Source: Deltaproteobacteria bacterium (GTDB lineage: Bacteria > Desulfobacterota > Binatia > UTPRO1). From it: 57,124 bases of DNA. Below, piece after piece: positions 21,003-28,387 of this stretch. Position 1 is the stretch's first letter; each line of letters begins with the position of its first letter. The DNA lies in assembly GCA_020852955.1 (NCBI GenBank), contig JADYZW010000023.1:1-57124 (forward strand), in the 5' to 3' direction. Position numbers and translations under genes: made by a program. The notes below the pieces were generated by a model, which saw only the letters and a program-made list of their open reading frames with translations, made no database searches and was not told the origin of the DNA.

Positions 21003-23017
21003 GCCGCGTGCCGCGCGGGCGCGTCCGCGCGCTCGCGCTCGCGGCGCTCGCCGCGGCGGCGAGCGCGTGCTCGCGCGGTACACCGGCGTCCGTCGAGGCG
21101 GTGCGGCTGATCGCGGCGACGCCGGGCGCGCTCCCGCCCACCTACACGCTCGCCGACGAGACGCGGCCGGTACTTGCCGCTCCCACCGAGCGCCGCCTCG
21201 ACCTTCCCGTCCCGGCCGGGGCCGCGGCGGCCTACACCTTCACGCTCCCGGAGGACGTGCCCGGCGACGTCATCGCGACCGGCTCCCTGCAGCGCGCCAA
21301 GCACACCCATCCCCTGCCGGCGCAGCTCCTCGCGCGCGGCCGCGACCCCGACGGCTCCCCGCGCGCGACGCTCACGCTCCCCGCCGCCGCCCTCGGCGAG
21401 GGGCCCGCCGCGACGCTGACGCTGATGCTCACGACACCGCCCGAAACCGCGGAGGTCGAGACCGTCAGCGAACCGGTCGCGATCTCCGGCGGCGCGCGCC
21501 TCGAGCTCGCCTACGGCCTCAGCCCGGCGGCAGGCATCGCCGGGGCCGCGCCGGTCGCGTTCGAGGTCGCGGCCGAAGCGGAGGGCGGCGGTACGACGCC
21601 GCTCTGGAGCGCGACGCTCGCGGCGGGTCACGCCGACGCCCCACGCTGGATCGAAGCCGCGATTCCGCTCGCGGCGCTCGAGGGCGCGAGCGTCCGCTTC
21701 CACTTCCGCGCGCGCGCCGGCGGCGTCGGCCAAGCGGTGCTGCTGCCGCTCTGGGCCGACCCGATCGTCGTCGCGCCGGCGCCGGCCGGCGCGCCCCGCC
21801 GCCGGAACGTCATCCTCGTCTCGATCGACACGCTGCGCGCCGATCGCCTCGCCGCGGGGGGCGCCTATCGGCGCCCGATGCCGCGGATCGACGCCTTCGC
21901 GCGCGCCGCCGTCACGTTCACGAACGCCTGGTCGGTGTGGCCCGAGACGAGCGGCTCGCACATGTCGCTCTTCACCTCGCGCTATCCGAGCGAGCACGGC
22001 GTGACGACCTTCATCAGCGCGCCGCCGCCGACGCTCGAGCTGCTCGCCGAGCGTCTCCGGCGCGAGGGCTACCTGACACGCGCCTTCACCGAGGACGGCG
22101 GAGTCTGGGCGCACGCGGGATTCGCGCGCGGCTTTTCGGCGTACGCCGAGCGCCGGAGCGCCGACTTCGTCTACCGGGGCGAGGTCGACAAGGTCTTCGC
22201 CGACGCCACGCGCTGGGTCGATGCGCACCGCGACCGCACCTTCTTCCTCTTCCTCCATACGTACCAGGTGCACAGTCCGTACTCCCCGCCCGAGGACTAC
22301 CGCGGGCTCTTCAAGGACGTCCCGCCGCGCGAGCCGGCGGGGCTCCAGGAATTCGCGCTCCAGTACGACCAGGAGGCGCGGTACGCCGACGACGTGATCG
22401 GCCCTTTCCTCGCCCATCTCGCCCGCATCGGAGTCGCCGAGCACACCATCGTCGTCGTCACCTCCGACCACGGCGAGGAATTCGGCGAGCACGGCGGCTT
22501 CGGCCACGGCCGCACGCTCTACCACGAGGTCCTGCGGGTCCCGCTCGTGATCGCCGCGCCCGGGCTGCTCGCGCCGGTCGAGGTCGCGACCCCGGCGAGC
22601 CTCCTCGACGTCGCGCCGACGATCCTCGACCTCCTCGGGCTCGCGCCGACGCCGGGGCAGCGTGGCGCGAGCCTCGTCGCGCGCGCCCGCGCCGCCGCCG
22701 CCGGGACCGCGGCCGACGCGAACGAGCTGTCGCGGCCGATCTTCGGCGAGGTCGACCGCACCGAGCGCGTGCGGTTCCACCAGGTATCGGTGCGGCGCGG
22801 CGGCGCCAGCGCGATCGTCGACCTCGCGAACGGCATCACGCGCTGCTACGGCCCCGACGACCGGAACGAACTGAGGCCGGAGCGCGCGTGCCCGGAGCTC
22901 GCGGAGCTCGTCGAGCTGCACCGGAAGGCGGCGGTGCCGGTGGGGCGCGCGACGGCGGAGCGGCCGGTCGATCCGAATCTGATCGAGAAGATGCGCGCCC
23001 TCGGCTACCTCGAGTGA
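20990..23017 (+). CDS. Sulfatase-fold (alkaline phosphatase superfamily) lipoprotein
   Basis: The 675-residue product starts with a signal peptide ending in a lipobox-like AAASAC, so it is probably an envelope lipoprotein. Residues ~30-270 form an uncharacterised beta-rich module. Residues ~275-675 form a sulfatase-type domain: NVILVSIDTLRADRL (metal aspartate), HTYQVHSPYSPP, and VVVTSDHGEEFGEHGGFGHG. The catalytic position reads WPETSGSHMSLFTSRYPSEHG, with no Cys/Ser-x-Pro-x-Arg formylglycine motif. A threonine or serine near residue 320 would have to serve, so sulfatase activity is doubtful; phosphatase or phosphotransfer chemistry is an alternative. GTG 20990 overlaps the upstream transporter stop and gives a good signal peptide. 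Confidence 0.8.
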   Translation: MGALSRVPRGRVRALALAALAAAASACSRGTPASVEAVRLIAATPGALPPTYTLADETRPVLAAPTERRLDLPVPAGAAAAYTFTLPEDVPGDVIATGSLQRAKHTHPLPAQLLARGRDPDGSPRATLTLPAAALGEGPAATLTLMLTTPPETAEVETVSEPVAISGGARLELAYGLSPAAGIAGAAPVAFEVAAEAEGGGTTPLWSATLAAGHADAPRWIEAAIPLAALEGASVRFHFRARAGGVGQAVLLPLWADPIVVAPAPAGAPRRRNVILVSIDTLRADRLAAGGAYRRPMPRIDAFARAAVTFTNAWSVWPETSGSHMSLFTSRYPSEHGVTTFISAPPPTLELLAERLRREGYLTRAFTEDGGVWAHAGFARGFSAYAERRSADFVYRGEVDKVFADATRWVDAHRDRTFFLFLHTYQVHSPYSPPEDYRGLFKDVPPREPAGLQEFALQYDQEARYADDVIGPFLAHLARIGVAEHTIVVVTSDHGEEFGEHGGFGHGRTLYHEVLRVPLVIAAPGLLAPVEVATPASLLDVAPTILDLLGLAPTPGQRGASLVARARAAAAGTAADANELSRPIFGEVDRTERVRFHQVSVRRGGASAIVDLANGITRCYGPDDRNELRPERACPELAELVELHRKAAVPVGRATAERPVDPNLIEKMRALGYLE

Positions 23018-23133
23018 CGGCGCGCTGAAACACGGGCATCCGCATCGTTGCTGCCCGCGTTCGAGCGCCCCGTGGCCGGTGTCTGGCGAAGACGAAAGAC
23101 GAAGGGTGCGCGTGCGTCGCCCGCGCCTCCGTT

Positions 23134-26100
23134 TCACCGCCGCTTGGTGAGCACCCGGCGGGTGAGGGTCTTGCGCGTGGAGGTCGTTGGGGTGGCCTTG
23201 CCGAGCGGGCGAACCACGCGCGGGGTCGATGTACGGGTGGCGGCGTCCGGGGCCGGGGGGGAGAGGATCGTCTGGCAGACCTTGGCGAGCTGTCCGGCGT
23301 CGAGCGGGGTCGGACGAAGGAGCGGATCGAGGGCGCGGCGCAGCGTGGCCGCCGGGTCATCGCCGCAGACGACGAAGGTCGGGGTGCGGCCGCTCTCGAG
23401 CGCCAGGGCTTCGAGGAACGCGGCGGCGGACTCGGACGCGCTCCGGACGTCGACGAGCACGGCATCCGGCGTGAGCATGCCGAGAAGGTCGATCGCCTGC
23501 TTCGGGTCGCACGCCATCGAGATCGAGTGTCCGCCCTTGCCGAGCGCGGCCTTGAGCGGGATGAGACCGTCGACGTCCTCCCAGAGCGAGATCAGACGCC
23601 GCTGGGTCCCGAGCTTCGCGATCGCGGCGGCCATGACCTCGGGTCCCGGCGGCGCCGTGAAGCAGCGCATGGCGCCGAGGATGCGGCTCCGCCCGGCGTC
23701 CGCGGCGTAGGCGACCACCACCCCGCCGTCGTCGACCACCGCCTGCAACTCGGCGAGGCGGTCGGGCAGCGCGCTCAGGAGGTTCGCGGCGAACACCGGC
23801 GTCGCGCCGGCGGGGAGCTCCGCCGCGAGCGCCGCGGCGACGCGCTCGCGCACGAGCGGATCGGCCTCGAGCACGCGATGCCCGCCCGACTCGACGATCG
23901 GCGCCGGCGGAGGCGCGAGGACTTCCACCCGCGGCAGCACGGGCGCGACCGCGGACGGCGGCGACGCCTCGAGCGGAGGCGGATCCGTCACCGCCTGCCG
24001 CCGCGCCCGCTCGACGGCGGCGTCGAGCTGCCGGCGCGCCGAGACGAGCATCTCCTCGCTGCGGACGAGATCGCGCTCGAGCGCCGCGATCCGCGATGCC
24101 TGCTGCGCGCGCTGCGCCTCCATGTCGGCGCGCGCGCGCTCGAGCGTCGCAAGCCTGGTCTCGAACGCGGCCCGCTCCGCGCTCACGCGGTCGCCGGCCT
24201 GCGCGCGCTCCTCGGTCAGCCCTCGCACCCGCGCCTCGAGCGCCGCCGCCTGCTCACGCAGCGCCCGGATCACCGCGACCGGCTCCTTGCCGTCCTCGTC
24301 GACGGCGGCGACCACGCGCGCGCGCTCGTCGTGCAGCCGGGTGAGCTCGCCCCGCGCCCAGGCCAGCTCGCGCTCGAGCTCGTGCAGCCGATCCGCGCTC
24401 ACCGCCGCCTGTGCGCGCGCCTCGCGCCCGGCGTCCTCGTGATTCACGACGTCCACCCGCAGCCGGTCGGCCTCGGCCTGCATCCGCCGGAGCGCATCGC
24501 TCGCCTCGACTGCGGCCCGCCGCATACGATCGCGCTCCTCGCCGATCTCGCGCAGCGCCTGCTCGCGCGCCGCCAACATCCCGTCGCGCTCGGCGACGGC
24601 CGCGCGCATCTCGGCGAGCGTCGTCTCGGCGGCGCGCCGCGTCTCGTCGAAGCTCGCCTGCGCCGCCGCGCGCATCTCCGCGAGGCGGGCGTCGGCGCTC
24701 GCCGCGAGATCGGCGAGCCGCAGCTCCGCGGCCTGCGCGGCGGCCGCGTTCTGCCGCTCGAGCGCGGTCCGATCAGCGGTCGCGACCCCGAGCTGCCCCT
24801 CGAGCGCGGCGACCTGATCGCGCAGCGCCCGGATCACCGTCGCCGGCTCGGCGTTCGGGTCGTCGACCGCCGCCAGCACGCGCGCACGCTCTTCCGCGAG
24901 CCGCGTCGCCTCGGCCCGCACCTCCGCGAGCTCCGCGACGAGGACCTCGGCGCGGCTCTCCGCCGCGACGGCGCGAGCCTGCAGCACGGCGCCGGCCTCG
25001 CGCGCCGCGTCGAGATGCTCGCGCGACTCCATGCGGAGCGCGTCGAGCCGCTGCTGGGCGTCGAAGCGCTCGAGCTCGATCTTGCCCTGGGCGTCGGTCT
25101 GGATATCCGCGATCTGGGCGCGCTGCGCCGCCTCGAGCGCTTCGATCTCGCGGCGCGCCGACGCCCGCGCCTCCTCGAGGGCGTTCCGGTGGCTCGCCGC
25201 GAGATCGTCGATCTCGCGCTCGTGCTCGGCGTGCAGCTCGTGGAGATGACGTCGCTGCGCGCTGAGGCGGGCTTCGGCCTCCTCCGCCTCGCTCGCGGAT
25301 CGGCGCTCGAGCTCGGCGCGCTCGGCGCGGAGCGCCGCGAGCGCGCCGTCGCCGGCCGCCATCCGCTCGCGCAACGCGCCGATCGCGGCCGCCGGCTCGA
25401 CGCCGGGCGCGTCGAGCGCCGTCAGCACCTGCAGGCGCTCCGCGCGGAGGCTCGCCGCCTCCTCGCGGAGCGCCGCGAGCTCGGCCGCGAGGTCCCGTGC
25501 GCGCCCCTCGGCCGCCCGCATCTCCCCGGTCACCGCCCCGTACGCGGTCTCCGCCCGTTCGAGCGCGCGCCGGTGCTCGGCCGTGACGTCGCGCAACTGG
25601 CGCTCGAACGCGGCCTCGGCATCGGCGCGCGCGCGCTCGTGCTCCGCCGCGGCGCTCGCGTGGGCCTCGTCGAGCCGCTCGATCTCGGCGTGCAGCCGCC
25701 GCACCACGTCGCCGGCCTCGCCCGCCGCCTGCCGGGCGCGGTCGCGCTCGCCCCCGAGATCCGTGAGCCGGCCGTCGCGCTCCTCGAGGGCCGCCTCCCG
25801 CTCGTGGAGCGCCCCTTGCAGCTTCTGGAGGGCGGCCGCGAAGGCGGCCTCGCGATCGGCGAGCGTCGATTCGAGCTCGCGGATCGTCGTGGCCGCGGCG
25901 TTGCGCTCGACCGCGAGCTGCGCGTCCATGCTCGCGCGCTCGTTGGCCCGCGCCTGCTCGGCGATGTGCCGCGCACGCGCGACCTCGTCCGCCATCGACT
26001 GCTCGAGCTCCGCGACGCGCCGGCCCGCCTCGGCGCGCTCCGACTCGAGAAGCTCGCGATGCAGCGTCTTCTGCGCCGCGAGCAGGCCGCGGACCTCGGC

Positions 26101-26865
26101 GTGCGCCGCCTCCATCGCTCCGACCCGCTCCGCGAGCTCGGCGCGCTCGCTGCTCACGAGCGCGAGCTCGCGCTCGAGCGAGCGCGCGGCGTCCTGCGGA
26201 TCCGTCCACTCGTCGCAGGTGAGCGCCGCGGCAAAGTCCTCGGGCAGCGGAACCGGCGTCTCGCCGCGCGCCCGGACACCGGCGTCGAGCGCCAGGGCCA
26301 GCACGTCGTAGACGAGGACGTGGGTCATGATCTCGGTGTTGGTCACCGGCCGGCGATCGGCGATGACCAGCAGCGAGCCGACCGGAAGCTGGCCGCGATA
26401 GAGCGGAATGCACGCCAGGTTCAGGGGCGAGCGCGACTCGTCGCGCGCGGCGAGCTCCGGCACGAACGGATGCTCGTGCGGGCGCTCGATGATGTAGGCC
26501 TTGCGGTTGAGCAAGCCGTGCAGCGGGATCTCCCACCCGCCCGCGGCGCCGCCGCGGAGCGCCGCGAGATGCTCGCGCCCCTGCGCCGAGAGGCCCCGCG
26601 ACGCGACGAGCCGGAGCGAGCCGTCCTCCCCGTGATAGAGAAGGAGGCCTCCGGCCGGCGCCGCGAACGCATCGAGCAACGCCGGGATCACCTCCTCGGC
26701 GAGTTGCTCGAGCGGCGTCATCTTCAACTGCAGGCTCGTGATGCGCTCGATGAGCTCGTAGGTGACGGGCCGCGGACCGACGCTCGTGCGCGAGACGTCG
26801 GGCGGCGCGCTCCCGGAAGGTGCGCCGCGCGTCGATCGAATGCTCTGGCGTTTGTTCGGGATCAT
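23134..26865 (-). CDS. Giant GAF / coiled-coil / receiver-like protein
   Basis: A 1,243-residue protein with three parts. An N-terminal region (about 25-205) looks like a GAF sensor domain (AEEVIPALLDAFAAP, LACIPLYRGQLPVGSLLVI). A very long Ala/Glu/Arg-rich coiled coil follows (about 210-980). The C-terminal region (about 1,000-1,190) resembles paired receiver-like modules; VLVDVRS has an aspartate where a receiver would be phosphorylated, and a second half contains FVVCGDDPAATLRR. The last ~45 residues are basic and Thr/Arg-rich. The coiled coil contains three similar ~185-residue units. ATG 26865 has a GGGGAG ribosome site. It may be a scaffold for cell-polarity or signalling; that is inference. 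Confidence 0.75.
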   Translation of the reverse strand: MIPNKRQSIRSTRGAPSGSAPPDVSRTSVGPRPVTYELIERITSLQLKMTPLEQLAEEVIPALLDAFAAPAGGLLLYHGEDGSLRLVASRGLSAQGREHLAALRGGAAGGWEIPLHGLLNRKAYIIERPHEHPFVPELAARDESRSPLNLACIPLYRGQLPVGSLLVIADRRPVTNTEIMTHVLVYDVLALALDAGVRARGETPVPLPEDFAAALTCDEWTDPQDAARSLERELALVSSERAELAERVGAMEAAHAEVRGLLAAQKTLHRELLESERAEAGRRVAELEQSMADEVARARHIAEQARANERASMDAQLAVERNAAATTIRELESTLADREAAFAAALQKLQGALHEREAALEERDGRLTDLGGERDRARQAAGEAGDVVRRLHAEIERLDEAHASAAAEHERARADAEAAFERQLRDVTAEHRRALERAETAYGAVTGEMRAAEGRARDLAAELAALREEAASLRAERLQVLTALDAPGVEPAAAIGALRERMAAGDGALAALRAERAELERRSASEAEEAEARLSAQRRHLHELHAEHEREIDDLAASHRNALEEARASARREIEALEAAQRAQIADIQTDAQGKIELERFDAQQRLDALRMESREHLDAAREAGAVLQARAVAAESRAEVLVAELAEVRAEATRLAEERARVLAAVDDPNAEPATVIRALRDQVAALEGQLGVATADRTALERQNAAAAQAAELRLADLAASADARLAEMRAAAQASFDETRRAAETTLAEMRAAVAERDGMLAAREQALREIGEERDRMRRAAVEASDALRRMQAEADRLRVDVVNHEDAGREARAQAAVSADRLHELERELAWARGELTRLHDERARVVAAVDEDGKEPVAVIRALREQAAALEARVRGLTEERAQAGDRVSAERAAFETRLATLERARADMEAQRAQQASRIAALERDLVRSEEMLVSARRQLDAAVERARRQAVTDPPPLEASPPSAVAPVLPRVEVLAPPPAPIVESGGHRVLEADPLVRERVAAALAAELPAGATPVFAANLLSALPDRLAELQAVVDDGGVVVAYAADAGRSRILGAMRCFTAPPGPEVMAAAIAKLGTQRRLISLWEDVDGLIPLKAALGKGGHSISMACDPKQAIDLLGMLTPDAVLVDVRSASESAAAFLEALALESGRTPTFVVCGDDPAATLRRALDPLLRPTPLDAGQLAKVCQTILSPPAPDAATRTSTPRVVRPLGKATPTTSTRKTLTRRVLTKRR

Positions 26866-27094
26866 CGCTCGCTCCCCACGCGAGTCAGCAACCTGCATGC
26901 CAGGAGCCATCGAAGGATGAGCACGAATCGGCATCGTCGCCGCACGGGTGACGTTTCCCGTCCACGCCGATGCGCAAGCACATGAACGTCACGAACGCAG
27001 CGAGCGCCACGTGCGCGGCGGATCACGCACGTGCGCGCTCGGTTGCAAACGCGGGTACCATCCGGCATGACAACGCGCGAGGAGGAGTCCCCGC

Positions 27095-27769
27095 GTGGCG
27101 TGTCGCAAACTCGCTGGTGTGGTCGTCACGCTGCTCGTCATCGCGAGCGTCGGATCTGCCGTGGCACAGGTCAATCCGTTTCGCGTGCAGCAACGCTACA
27201 AGGAAGCCAGCCAAGGCAAGAGCATCGACGACTACACCAAGCGTCTGAACGACCCCGATCCGGCGACGCGGCTCGAGGCCGTGAAGAATCTCGGGGAGTC
27301 GGGCTCGAACGACGCCATCGAGTATCTCATCCAGGCCACCGGCGACCCCGATCAGGGCGTGATGATCAAGGCCATCGACTACCTCGGGAAGCTCCGCGCC
27401 ACCGCCGCCACGCAGATCCTCGTCCAGAAGCTCTTCATGAAGGACGTCCCCGTTCCCGTGCAGCAGCGCATCCTCGTCTCGCTCGGTCGCATGGGCGACG
27501 TCCGCGCCGCGGCGCCGATCGGGGAATACCTCGATCGCGACATCGATCCGGCGACCAAGGGCACCGCGATCTTCGCGCTCGGCGAGATCGGCGACCACGC
27601 CTCGATCGCGAAGCTCCAGAGCATCCAGACCGACGCCGCGAACGACGCGCACATGCAGCGCCTCGCCGGCGAAGCCGTCGCCAAGATCAACCGCCGCATG
27701 TCGCCGTCGACGGTGGCGGTGCAGGTGCCCGCGCTCGAGGACCCCGACAAACCGTCGGCGCGGCGGTAG
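27095..27769 (+). CDS. Exported HEAT-repeat protein
   Basis: A 224-residue protein beginning with a signal peptide (LAGVVVTLLVIASVGSAVAQ). The body (about 50-200) has four or five HEAT/PBS-lyase-type repeats, e.g. DPATRLEAVKNLGESGSNDAIEYL, DPDQGVMIKAIDYLGKL and VPVQQRILVSLGRMGDVRAAAPI. Such repeats mediate protein binding. The start is GTG 27095, supported by a GAGGAGG ribosome site about 10 bases upstream. The partner is unknown; a periplasmic location is inferred from the signal peptide. Confidence 0.75.
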   Translation: MACRKLAGVVVTLLVIASVGSAVAQVNPFRVQQRYKEASQGKSIDDYTKRLNDPDPATRLEAVKNLGESGSNDAIEYLIQATGDPDQGVMIKAIDYLGKLRATAATQILVQKLFMKDVPVPVQQRILVSLGRMGDVRAAAPIGEYLDRDIDPATKGTAIFALGEIGDHASIAKLQSIQTDAANDAHMQRLAGEAVAKINRRMSPSTVAVQVPALEDPDKPSARR

Positions 27770-28136
27770 CAGGCGTCGTACGCCGCCGGGGTGCTCTGCC
27801 GATTGGCTGGGGACGGGCTGCGCGGGAGCGATGCGGAGTCGCCTCGGCACCCGCGGTTCACGCAGGGCTGTCCTGCGCTTCAGCCGAGCGCATCGCCCCG
27901 CCCGACGCCATTGGAGTCAACGTAGCCTCGCAGCTCCGCGGAGCGAGGCGGCAGAACGTCCGCCCGGGAATCGCGCACGCCGACCTCGGCGTCATCGACC
28001 CGCCGGCCGGACTACAACGCGGTTCCTCTCCGGCGCAGCTCCACCCGATGCGCATGCGGCTCGCGATGGTCGGCGGGCCTAGCGACCTTGTGCGGTCCGC
28101 TGCCGCACGGTAACTAGCGCCTCGCACCGTTCACGG
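27770..28136. other. Intergenic region before tRNA-Leu
   Basis: 367 bp with no convincing gene: frames here give short, low-complexity peptides. A palindrome-containing hairpin (GCCTCGC...GCGAGGC around CTCCGCGGAG, 27,925-27,949) is present without a following T run, so it is not a clear terminator. Confidence 0.5.
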
Positions 28137-28219
28137 GCCGGAGTGGCGAAATGGCAGACGCGCGGGACTCAAAATCCCGTGGGGGCAACCTCGTGTCGGT
28201 TCAAGTCCGACCTCCGGCA
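28137..28219 (+). tRNA. tRNA-Leu (anticodon CAA)
   Basis: A class II tRNA. The acceptor stem pairs GCCGGAG with CTCCGGC. The anticodon stem CGGGA/TCCCG encloses the loop CTCAAAA with anticodon CAA (reads UUG). A long variable arm (TGGGGGCAACCTCGT region) precedes the T arm GTCGG-TTCAAGT-CCGAC. No CCA is encoded. It marks the edge of the accessory region that follows, a place where integrative elements often enter, though I see no att duplication. Confidence 0.95.
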
Positions 28220-28387
28220 TTTGGAGTTTCAGGTCGTTGCAGGTGCCGGTTTCGGCTTGCTCATGGACTATCGTGGCCAGCACACGAGCATGGCGGCAAG
28301 CGCGACACCTTTATGAATCGTTCGTGCAACGCCTTCATCTCGGCGCCCCCGTGTGGAGCCCCGCGATCGTCATGCGCAGCGAGACCG

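Noticed and set aside
20990..23017. Calling the lipoprotein an active sulfatase
   Set aside because: The formylglycine motif is missing; only the fold-level assignment is safe.
23527..26985. A 1,152-codon + strand frame opposite the coiled-coil protein
   Set aside because: It is the antisense shadow of a repetitive, GC-rich coding region; its translation is Arg/Leu/Glu/Gly-rich without domains or a signal.
27925..27949. GC hairpin near 27,937 as an intrinsic terminator
   Set aside because: No run of T follows and the stem has an internal break; kept only as a note in the intergenic entry.
28137..28219. tRNA-Leu as the attachment site of an integrative island covering 28-57 kb
   Set aside because: No integrase gene and no direct repeat of the tRNA 3' end is visible within the window; the far end, if any, lies outside.
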